Assembly (NCBI GenBank): GCA_034696485.1
Contig: JAQIWT010000521.1
Coordinates: 1-18,713 of the forward strand
Direction of reading: 5' to 3'
DNA from: Isohypsibius dastychi
Taxonomy: Eukaryota > Tardigrada > Eutardigrada > Parachela > Isohypsibiidae
Length of the DNA stretch: 18,713 nt
Of the stretch, positions 7,949-17,687 are shown one piece after another. A program made the position numbers and the translations under genes. Each line of letters starts with the position of its first letter. Within the stretch, counting starts at the first letter, position 1. The notes beneath the pieces are model-generated. The model worked only from the letters and a program-made list of their open reading frames with translations. It had not been told where the DNA came from and ran no database searches.

Positions 7949-10900
7949 CTGATAATGCAGTGGTTTCCATAAGCTGTCGTCGTTCAAACAGGTCACAAAA
8001 GCGGCAATCGCTTCGATAAGTGGCTGGACAATTACACCGTAGAATTCTTTATTCTGGAAATTGTCAAGCTGATCAACCAGCGGTTGCATGAGTATATCGC
8101 ACTGATCCGAAGTGAAGAATCCGGTAGCGTCATACTTGAAGAATTTGTGGAGCACCGAAAACACAGAAACCAGAAGACTGAAAATTTCCGATGACGCTTG
8201 CAAAGAACGGTCAGCTGATTTTATAATGTGGAGGGAATTCATGGTGGAAACGGCATGCGAGATTGTTGTTGCGGCAAAGAGTGTGAAGAGATGTTTCAGC
8301 GTATCCGCCAGACTGTTGGCGATTTGATAGAAGGTGAAGATTCGCAACTTTGATCCAGTTTCCTGGATCATCCATTGATACAGCCGCATGAACAAACCTT
8401 CAAAACAAATACATCGTAAGCAAACCGAACAACCTGAACAAATGAAGAAAATATAAATTACAAATAGGAATTATCAAAAAATTTAAAAAAGTTAGACTTG
8501 TGATGTCAGAAGTCACCTTTAAAAGAAGTTTCCGGCATCCGAACAGCGATCATGGAGAACGCTTTGACAGCTTCCGGTAGGTCATCCCCTTTCCTGTCCA
8601 AAATGGTGAAAAGCATTTCGACAATTTCTTTCTGCATGGACAAAATATCCGCAGTTTCTGCGGCTTTCAAACTCGCGTTGAATATCCCAAACAACGGCAC
8701 TTGCAATCCCTTCGGTAAATCTTTCTCTCGCACCAGTTTCGAATTCGCTTCGGAGAACGCGGAGACAAAGACGCGGAAGGAGACTTGTTCACACAGGGTC
8801 GATTTGATTTTTTCCATTTTCCGGGTGAAGTTTTCACGAATTCCTTCTCGAATTCGTACAACGGAGCACAATGCAAGGATCAGAAGCACATCCGGCAGTT
8901 GCGGACTAATAAAGGCGGCCAGAGAATTAACCAAAACCTAAAAATAAAATATTGTACTTCCGGTTACTTTTCCCCATTTCCGGATGACCACATTTACCTG
9001 CAGAACGTTAACCTCAGCGAGAACCGCAACGGTTTTTCTTGCAAGAGGATTTTCCAGATGGATTCCAGAATTTTTGGTAGAATTTGTGGCGAGCGAGCAA
9101 TGATGTCTTCAAGGTGATTATAATAACAGCGAGAACATTCAGGGATTCCGACTGGATGCTGATATCGCTCGAATCCAGGCATTTCAGACTGATTTCCATT
9201 GCTAGCACCCAGGAATCCGATGAATCCTTTCCAACCATCCCAACCAGCTCCTTCAGACAAAATAACGCGCCTCTTCGCACTGCCGCATTTTCGGACGATT
9301 TGTCACCGGATTTCTGGAACAAATCATGTTCGAGCAACACAATAAAACCGAAGAAAATGATACAAAATGGTGTTACGATGCTATTTCCAAGTCTGAAACC
9401 TGAATATCAATTCTAAAATTCAATCGAACGAAGGTTCACTTCTAACAGGTTCATCATTCTACTTCATTTCAATTTTAATGAGTCAGTCAAAATCTAGATT
9501 AATTTTAAAAACTAGCAAAATTCTGAATTGAATAATTGAGGTCACAACATTCCGCATTTTAGTAAAAAAATTCCAAATCGGAAGTAATTGAATAAACAGT
9601 AAGTCATAAATTAGTGAATTATCAGTCGATCACAAATTAAAACATCTAAAACACCAAACAAATTCAGCTCATCGATTTTCTTCCGAACGAATTTTCGATA
9701 ATAACTTCCGTCATCTTAACGACGTTTTCCACCGCCGATTTCAGTGGTGTATCTTCGATCAAACTTTCCAAGAATTCACACAGAACTGGATAAAATTTCC
9801 TCTTGTTTGAATCACGCTCGTCAAACGGAAGTGATTTTTTCAATATACATGTTCATAAGAAGAGCAGTCAAAATCCACAAGTTCTCATCCTCATCCGCCA
9901 CAGAAAGTAATCGCTTGAACAAAAACCTGCAAAAAATCAAACACGTAAAAACGTAATATATTCCGAAGAAAATAAATGAAAACCGTACTGTCTCCTCTGA
10001 ACCGGCATATGCGGCAGTGCGTCCACGAACATGACATTTCGAACAGCATTATGCTGGTTTGCTGGATTCGATTTCATCATAACAGGAACGATGACATCGA
10101 CGGTCCGACCGATCACTTCCGCACTGTACTGGTCTTCTTTGACCATAAGTTTACTTCCGGTCAACGTGAATATGGTCATACAGTTCTGGATGACATTAGA
10201 CATCAATTCAGCCACAGTTGCCAATAAGGGCACCTAAATGACAGCAGAAATCGGTTATTTAAAAACGGTTCATGAATGATTCCTAGTTAATTTAATTAAG
10301 TTCAGTATAACAGTGTTCGTAATTTCAATTCATTCATTAAATCCATGAATGTGTAGCGCCGCAGAAAAAAATTAAGTTATCTCCGATCGGGTATCGAATT
10401 TCATCATAAAAAAACAACAATAAAACAAATGTCAAAGATCTTTGTAGCAGCGGGAAGAGACTTCGCATCTACTCTGTACCTATGACAGACAAAATTATTC
10501 AGATTCTTCATGCACTCTCGAAAAAAGTAGGGGTTTCTTCTGACTGGCCCAAAAACCATACTCTACAGTGGTGTTTTTTACCGAATAATATGTAAACCTT
10601 AGCGAAAGAAATATTACCAAACACAGGATAAGTTTCGTCTCTCACCCAGATAAGTTTGATTATCACTGCTGCATCTAATGCAGTCCACAATTGCTGGAAC
10701 CTCAATAATCTTCTCATCCAAGTCTTGTACTCCAATACGCCGAAGATGGAAATTCAGGGTGGAAAATATCAGACGGCGGACTCTTTCCACTGCTTCCAAG
10801 AGTTCCGGCTTATTGTCCACAACCACCGATTCTTTTGCAAATTCAAAAAGCTCCTTGATTAGTGGTTGAATATCCAAAATTTTCTTCTTCATTTGAACAA

Positions 10901-13330
10901 TTTCCAATACGGAAGCGGCACGCTCCCAAAACTGGACAGTTTGCGATTTTGCATTGTTCAATTTCGCCAAGCCGTGCGCAGCCTTCTTTCCTTTAGACCG
11001 AGAAGATCCACGAAGAAGCTGGAGAATTATGGCGGATGGAATTCGGACGTGTTTCAAAAATTTGTGGCTGATGTCTCGCGAAAGCGGATTGGACTTGTCC
11101 ACATAGATCTCGATAACTTGCTAATGAGACAAAAACATAATGATTTCAAAACATGTTTGAGAAAAACGAAAAAAAAACTTTTACAGAAATAACCGAAAGG
11201 GAAAAAAAGAAATTGATTTTGATGAATTAATCCAGAACGGTATTTTATTGAATTCAATACGAACAATACCAATTATACCACAATAACAGAACATACCGTA
11301 TTTATTTCAACTACGAAAAAATAAACATTACCTTCAAAATTCGATCGAATCGGTCTTCCCCAACTTGTTCGCGCGACAACAAGAACAGTTGGCGGATTAT
11401 TACTTCAGCCGGTGATTCCAATCGCCCAACACGTTCAAGTGTCAGCCCTTTCGGAACAGTCGCAAGTACAATTTTCTGCTCTTCCTTTTCCAACAGATTT
11501 TCAGAGTCGGAAAACGCCGCAACATCGCGTTCGGAAATATCGCTCAAAATTCCAACGTCCGCCGGTTCAGCAGACTCGTAGTTTTCGATGATGGTGGATG
11601 CGATCGGAACTAATTTGGAAATGACTCTGGCCGGCATAACTGAACGAATGGATTTCAGGAGCCGCACACTCGTCAATTTCGGGAACGAGGAATCCAAGAC
11701 AGGTCTCAAAAGAAGTCCAAGCCAAAGATTTTGGATCTTTTTCGATAATTTCGGTCGCAAAAATGCTTCAACCAAAACCTGAAAAATTTGCAAAAAAACT
11801 ATGAAAAACCGCAAAAAATGCAAAATGTTACCAAACCGGTAACCGCTGATTCCAACGTTCCTAGATAGTATCAGTCGTACCTTATTGGATGCTGAAGAGT
11901 CGATTTCGATTTGGCCTTTATTCTCCGTCAGAACCTCAATCAATTTCTCCACTTCCTTCGACCGGAACTTATGTGTCTCTTGACAACGCATGAGGTTCTC
12001 CACCGCGCGAGCGGAAGTTCGACTTTCGTGACATCCGGTTTGTTTTTCAAAGTTTGGTCAGTCAGATATTCCAGGACTTTAAAACCGAGTGACTGAAACA
12101 TTGTTTCACTTTCCAAAAGAGATAAACTGATTTGTCCAGCTTGGTCGCTATCTTCCTCGAACAATCCATCCAACGAGTTCTTCAGCAGAATCCAGAAGAG
12201 TTCTTTCAACGAATGGTTTTCCATACACTTCCAAGCTTCGAGCTAACTTCAGAAAACTTTCATCCACTAAAATTTCGGTTATCGTTTGCCGTAGTTCGTC
12301 TGGGTTGCTTTCGCTCAAGATAACAGACATGGCTTTGATTCCCTTTTCGTCCGAATATTTGACAGCTGAACCGCGGATCGCTAGTAATAAGGCTTTGGCG
12401 GTTTTCGAAGTTAGTTTTGTGAGCTTAGCGATGCTGGCTAGAATGGAATATCCTGTCACTCTGTAATCCGGATCGGGAGACTGAAGGCATTTTGAAGCAG
12501 CAGGAAGAAGAACAGAGATAACGGTGTTGCTGACTTCCGGTGTGGTGTGAAGAAACGTCACCACAGATGAGGCGAAGAATTTCAGGTAAACGTTGTTTGA
12601 AGGCGGTAATTCCGTTCCAGGAATGTTCTGAAAATAAGCAATGCACAGCGAAATAATAAATTAGAATTGTGCCAACCAGTGAGGACAAAAACCGAATGCG
12701 TTTCTAGAAGTTATAAAAGCGCCTGGTTTAGTTTATTTGTTATTTTTCTCTGAAGCTTTTTTCCGCTTAAACCAAATGGGAGAGAAATATTTCTGAACCG
12801 CTTAGAACTGAATCCGGAAATCCGGCACTAAAAAACTATTCAACAGAAATCAGTTGTTGTACCTTTTGAGCGCTGAGGATGACTGCATCACAGAAAAAGC
12901 TAACCATCCAATGATGCCTTCCCATGTATTTCAGCAGATCCTTCTTCATCAGCGGCACTCCTTTTATCTGAATTCCACTCAACATGATCCATCTATTTCC
13001 CCGAAATTCCAGAATCTGGACCATCCGCACGAAGATGTTTGTTTCGTGGTAGGGAAAGAATGCCAACAACACAGCATCGACATTATACTGGTGAATATGA
13101 AATCTCACGATCAACCATTCCAGTGCTTTAATAGCCGGTCGAAGGAGAATATACGGCGAAATGAGTCTCAGGAAATCCTCCAACTGATCATCCAATTTCT
13201 TGTTCAACTCGGCCCCCCTATTTGATCCCTCGGGATCAAATAACGATGCGCGTTTTAATCCAAGTCGCTCGAATGTACTGGTCTCGGGTCCTGCTAGCTT
13301 TTGAAGCTGACTTGCCAACGAAGTCGTCAT
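7949..13330 (-). pseudogene. HEATR1: HEATR1 (UTP10/BAP28 family), degraded multi-exon copy
   Basis: HEATR1/UTP10 is a large HEAT-repeat nucleolar protein of the small-subunit processome that promotes rRNA transcription and 18S processing. Recognisable exons: 12863-13330 (ATG at 13330; includes LEWLIVRFHIHQYN and PYHETNIFVRMVQIL), 11881-12627, 11332-11778, 10646-11120, 9989-10233 (FVDALPHMPVQRRQ), about 9664-9926, 8998-9340, 8517-8937 and 7949-8397 (LVDQLDNFQNKEF, NDDSLWKPLHYQ), most with good GT-AG borders. Lesions: about 45 residues missing near 13220; seven extra bases near 12230; an out-of-frame junction near 12004 that skips about 600 residues; a one-base phase clash between the exons ending 10646 and starting 10233; about ten residues missing near 10040; frame changes near 9848, 9115 and 9070; about 200 residues missing after 9664; no final exon. 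Exons 8517-8937 and 7949-8397 still read together cleanly. Family membership is secure; loss of function is inferred from the lesions. Confidence 0.85.
13219..13242. repeat. 24 bp palindrome at a HEATR1 deletion point
   Basis: Arms TATTTGATCCC and GGGATCAAATA are separated by TC. It sits inside the first HEATR1 exon, exactly where about 45 residues expected from the family are missing (between SLFDPEGSN and RGAELNKKL). The frame is kept across it. Confidence 0.85.
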
Positions 13331-13883
13331 TTCTGAAGAAGAACAATCAGATGAGAAATTACAAAACGTTTTCCAACTTCGGAACAACGGATGAATTGTC
13401 TCCGAAAACCTGAATCAGAAATAAAACTGGAACCAATAAACGGCGACCACCTCTCAAGAATTCCCAAATACATCATCAAGCTAAGCTTACTTTCTCGAAA
13501 AAGAACTTGAATGTTGCAACAATCAGCCGATCTGTGTTCGACTCGGAATTTTGTGCCCCAAATCCAAATCCAGTTTTTGGTTGTCGGATTTCCTCAAACT
13601 GTTACGTAAAGAGAACGAGCTTCAAGAAATCTTGCAGTTGATTGTCCATGGGAGTGTTTTGTTTAATTCAGGCGTCAAATTAACAGGACAAATTGTAAGA
13701 TCAAAATGCTAGGCTGCTACAGAGCCTCCGCTCCAAAGGCGGTCGACCAAGGCGGTCGGTAAAAAAGCGGACGTGCTCCGCTTGAGTTGAAAAGAGTCTG
13801 TCAAAGCGATCACACATAAAGAAAAACAGGTAGAAACGGGCTAGAAAAGCTTGGGCTTTGGCTGCATCTTTTCTGGACCCGGA
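13331..13883. other. Region between the HEATR1 relic and the two-pass gene
   Basis: No intact gene. On the - strand a 49-base frame at 13602-13650 begins MDNQLQDFLKL, resembling DDQLEDFLRL of the HEATR1 first exon, and then stops; it may be another scrap of that exon. A donor-like AAAGTAAGC (- strand, near 13490) and acceptor-like TTCTGATTCAG (near 13400) suggest an old intron 5' of HEATR1. GGCGGTCG repeats lie near 13738-13762. Confidence 0.35.
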
Positions 13884-14466
13884 TCAATCACAAGTGTACA
13901 CGAAGTCCAGTGGAGCGGGAGCCACGCTGGCAGGTCGTGATGAAGGCACAGCACCCGGCGAAAACGCTCGGTTTGGACTTGTACGGAATTCTCTAATGGG
14001 GTGCTTTGTCACATCCGCCGGAAAATTGATTAAACAACCTCTCTAAAAATCTACAGATCTATAAACTTTCGAACAAAAGTTACGTTATACTTACTTGACG
14101 TCGTGTCTCAGCTGGTCGTGATGGTGATGGCAATCGGGGAGAAGCTGACCTTCCAGCCACGTTTCCGGGCGGATGGTGGATCACCACAAGCGGAATGTCT
14201 TCGGGTCCGCCAGTTCCGTCCGTCCGGTCGCTTGTGAAAAACCGCTCCAGCAGCGGTTGAAGCAGTGCTCGCAGCTTTGCGTGATTCTGCTCCCAGATGT
14301 ACGCAAAACCCCATCCCGAAACCAGGACCAACACAAAGCATAATGCGGCGATAATCGGATATCCAGCATGTGCGGGTTTCGATGCTTCAACAGCGACCCA
14401 CACTCCACACCCAAAAAAAACACACATCGCCAGAAACAAGAGGGGCAGTTCTATCCAATATTTCAT
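13884..14466 (-). CDS. Small two-pass membrane protein with Pro/Ser-rich tail (two exons)
   Basis: Exons on the - strand are 14466-14095 (124 codons) and 14042-13884 (52 codons plus TGA). The 52 bp intron has a consensus donor CAA|GTAAGT and acceptor ATTTTTAG|AG, and the phase is preserved. The product is 176 residues. Start: the ATG at 14466 (MKYWIELPLLFLAM); the open frame continues upstream without another ATG. Helices at about 7-29 (with FFGCGVWV) and 36-58 (PIIAALCFVLVLVSGWGFAY) are joined by a very short loop, forming a hairpin, followed by a tail of about 115 residues rich in Pro, Ser and Arg (RLPSPSRPAETRRQ; FSPGAVPSSRPASVAPAPL) ending FVYTCD. No known domain is recognised. It lies between HEATR1 and NAF1 on the same strand. 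The splice signals and the good second exon argue for a real gene. Confidence 0.65.
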
Positions 14467-14951
14467 GTCCGAACTGTGGCAGTTCAATATCGCAGATATC
14501 CAAGGTTGAAAAGTAGTGTGGTTGTACAGTATTGACACGAAATGCAGCGTTGATTTCTAACAGTGTTCTATGTGGAAAACGGACAGAAGAAGAAGAGCAT
14601 CCAGAATATTCTTCGAATGTACCATGACGTTGATTCGTTAGCGCTCAATTAACAAAAGAAAGAATACGCCTCTATACCTTGGATCCGTTGACATCCCTTT
14701 CTTCTAACGTGGCTTAGATTCTGGTCAGTTTCAAATCCGGCTTGGTAGATGCATGTGTGAACGAACAGGAGCAGCGCTCGTTGACCAGTTTTTGCAAGGC
14801 CGTTCTTTCATTTCGTACAGGCTCGATTCTGCAGATCGGGAACTATCACGAAAATTGTGTGGAAAATTTATCTAACACATTTTCTATTCACAAATTTGAA
14901 GGAAAATAATGCAAGAATCTTTTCAGATCAGAGCGTCAAAAAGGCATGAAA
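14467..14951. other. Intergenic, between NAF1 3' end and the two-pass gene
   Basis: It should contain the 3' UTR of NAF1 and the 5' region of the two-pass gene. No AATAAA on the - strand, tRNA or repeat was recognised. Confidence 0.35.
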
Positions 14952-16680
14952 TCAGAATCGCCATAAATTTCTACGCTTATCGACGTTTGCTAAAGCAGGA
15001 TCAGTTTTTGGATCGTAAAACAACGAACTCGCACCAGGTAACTTCTTCGGATCTGTAATTAACCGCTCCAGGATCACGTTCGTCTTCTCGCCAGCAGGCG
15101 CTGATGTCAGCAGTTTGGTTGGCACGATCCCGTTTGGAGCACCGACTGCCGGTACGTCGCTCACGGGTTTGGAAGATCTGGCAAAATTTAGGCTGGCAAC
15201 CGATTCGACCAATCCCGGTTTCATAAATCTCATCGGTCGCGGAAGATTCATTCTCGGCATTTCCGGCGGATATCGTATTCCGCCATTTTGTGGAGGAGGA
15301 GAGAAGTTCTGTGGGAAAGGGGGGCGCATCTGCAGATTCGGATAACGAACTGGAAACTGTCCCGGAGGAAACGGTTGGAAATTCGGGGGGAAATGTTGCA
15401 TTTCCGGTGGCATCATTGGGTAAACTTGCTCTTGAGGATGGAACTGCGGAGCGGAATTCGTATTTTTCCGATTTCTTGGCTTGTTTTTCTTTTGTCGCTC
15501 GGGCTTTTCGGGAATCAGATTCGCTTTCTTGCAGGCCTCGTTGATCATCCGTTTATTTCTCTCCCGTTGCTGACGCGCTTCTTTTTCTTTCTCGTCATCC
15601 GAAAACTCTTCTTCTTCCGGTGGTATTTCGTCGTTATCTTCCCATGAGGCATCCGTTCCTTTCTGCTTCCGAAGTTCGTTTTCGAAAACATATGCGGTCA
15701 ATTTTGGATCAGATGGCACTATGAAAACTTCCATTCCGGTCGCAATGTCGAGCAGGGATATTTGCTCGGAGGAGTCGAAACGGACGGAATAAAGCGGACG
15801 AATTACCGGACCAAATACGTCGAAAACGCGGCCTTGAAAATCAAACAGACTTGAATTACAAAACGACCAGCACCAAAACCAAAAATTCCGTTTTAGGAAA
15901 TTCTGATTGCAAAAATCCAATTGGATTCGATTGGACTTAAGTTCAAAACAAAAAAGAATGTGACTGAATGGCAAATCTGAAAAATTCTATTTTACAAAGT
16001 GTCTTTAGCAAAACCAAAACAAATCGGAAAATGCAAATGTCGAAAATGGGTTTAATGAATTTCTTTTAGACAGTCGACAACCCTAAAGTAAACGACTCCA
16101 AAAAGCTTACCGAGAACCTTTTCCTTGTTCAAAAACAGAACAGAGTCCAAATGAAATGTGGATGATCCAGGAACAGATTCAATAACCACGATATTGTCCA
16201 AGATACTCCGAACAAATCCCGCTTTCTCAAGTCGAGCATTTTGTGATAATTTCACATCATCCAACGAAGAAAGAACAAGTTCTGCAGGCTTCGATGCAAA
16301 TCCCTCATAAGGCAGAGCTGGACGCTTAGAGGCCGTTGACACTGTAGAATATGTCGTCCTCACACTTTCGGTGTCCGATAAATCCGATCCAGAACTTGTA
16401 TCGGAATCTGAAACATCTTCTGAATTCCGCAGCGTGCTCTGCGCGATTGAATGCGTCAGGGTGAAGTTTGGATCCTGCGTGACTGCAAAAAATATCGACT
16501 TTGAAACCAGGTAGCAACAACGCTGAAACTAACATGCCAGCTCAAAAAGATCTAGTTTTTACCTTTTTCGGTCTGTTTTAATAAGTCAAAATCCGAAGCG
16601 AGTGATTCTTGGGAAACCATGTTGGTGTCCTCATCGGATTCATCGGTGTCAGAACTCTGGGGTATCTCTTCTTCAGTCAT
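14952..16680 (-). CDS. NAF1: H/ACA ribonucleoprotein assembly factor NAF1 (complete, three exons)
   Basis: NAF1 binds dyskerin/Cbf5 during assembly of H/ACA snoRNPs, scaRNPs and telomerase and is later replaced by Gar1. Exons on the - strand: 16680-16563, 16482-16111 and 15832-14952, with introns of 80 and 278 bp (donors GTAAAA and GTAAGC; acceptors TTTTGCAG and TTTTCAAG) and phases that rejoin. The product is 456 residues, close to the usual family length. An acidic, Ser-rich N-terminus (TDESDEDTN, SDSDTSSGSDLSDTES) precedes the Gar1-like core, residues about 100-220, with VRSILDNIVVIES, DSVLFLNKEKVLGRVFDVFG and PLYSVRFDS, and then the family signature GTDASWEDNDE with EFSDDEKE. A basic stretch (RQKKNKPRNRKN) and a long Pro/Phe/Met-rich region follow, ending RRNLWRF. 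All regions are typical of NAF1. It is divergent from the P450 gene about 1 kb away. Fragments of its 3' end recur at 603-656, 3541-3590 and 4537-4677. Confidence 0.93.
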
Positions 16681-17687
16681 GTTGATGATAGGATACAAGA
16701 TCAGCAGCTATACGATGTAATATGGACGAATTAAGAATCAGTCGGATTTGGATCTCAAATTTCCAACAGAAATCGACAACCGATTTCGCAATCGAGTAGG
16801 GGGGGGGGGGTGGAGTTGGTTGGTTCGGTGTGGGGCTACCTTTTAGGGGTACGGTGTGGTATAAGGTCTTTTGTTGGGGACCATCCATATATTACGTTCC
16901 AAAAAAACGGACTTTTTGGACCCCCTCCCCCCCCTTCGTTTATTATCGTTTGTTCAGGGGATACCCCCCCCCCCTCGAACGTAACAAACGGGAAATACCC
17001 CCCCCCCTCGAACCGAAAACTCTATGTTTTTTTCTCGAAAACCAACGTTAAAAACGTAGAAAACAACAAAATTTTTATTTTTTCAGATGGAACGTTACAT
17101 CTCTCGGGACCCCCCCCCCTCCCCCCGTTTTTTAGTTTTTTTTCGTTCGCATCAGGCTTACCCCTCCCCCCTCCCCTAGCTAGAACGTAATATATGGATG
17201 GACCCTTGGCGAAAACCGGTTTTGGGCCTTGTGGTCAACCCAGAGTTTTCAACTTTATAATTATAAGTCCGAAATCCGCAACAAATCTGCGACAATTTAT
17301 CTGCGAAAAATTGTTACGGGAATTTTATCATTCAGAACCAATTCAGATGTGTTTGGCAGACTTCATAGAAAGTAAAAGTTGTTTGGAATTTAATCGATTT
17401 CACCTTTTCGTACGTACCGAAACCGGATCACATAGAGAAAGTGTACCTTACATTGGCGTGTTGTTGTAGTTCAGCTTCAAGTGTTTCCACCGCGGCAAAT
17501 AACACGTTCGTGTGGGCTTTACCCCTAAACGGCGAATATGCCGACGGAAAAGGAAAATCCCACGTCGAATATAAGATGATGTGCAACCGCTCTCATCCGG
17601 CACTTCGCGTTTTGTCAAATCTCGTTTTGGTGAACAAATTTCGTGGTGCAGTCTCAGATAATCTACTTTATTTTCCACACAAATGCA
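16681..17687. other. Divergent intergenic region between NAF1 and the P450
   Basis: This 1 kb must hold both 5' regions. It contains a run of 12 G at 16799-16810, the inverted-repeat element at 16877-17205, and about 480 bp of plain sequence before the P450 start. No TATA box or other core element is convincing, and no gene is seen. Confidence 0.4.
16877..17205. mobile_element. Inverted-repeat element with C-rich interior, 329 bp (MITE-like)
   Basis: The ends are 23 bp inverted repeats (16877-16899 and 17183-17205) with one mismatch, sharing CCATCCATATATTACGTTC. TTG lies next to each end (16874-16876 and 17206-17208) and may be a three-base target duplication. The interior has repeated blocks of AATACCCCCCCCCCTCGAAC type and other long C runs, and no transposase. 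Elements with GGACCATCCAT-type ends and G/C homopolymers are, as I recall, widespread in invertebrate genomes; I do not assign a superfamily. Confidence 0.8.

Noticed and set aside
8552-8941. 129-residue + strand open frame
   Set aside because: Antisense shadow of the HEATR1 exon at 8517-8937, whose - strand reading has clear family similarity.
10373-10500. Possible small RNA gene in a HEATR1 intron
   Set aside because: I looked for tRNA arms and H/ACA or C/D boxes here, because snoRNAs often lie in introns of nucleolar-protein genes, and found no convincing structure.
15115-15647. Long + strand open frames opposite NAF1 exon 3
   Set aside because: Antisense shadows of the well-supported NAF1 coding sequence, with low-complexity composition mirroring its Pro-rich region.
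16810-17190. Pro-rich + strand open frame of 126 residues
   Set aside because: It is created by the C homopolymers inside the inverted-repeat element and has no conserved domain.
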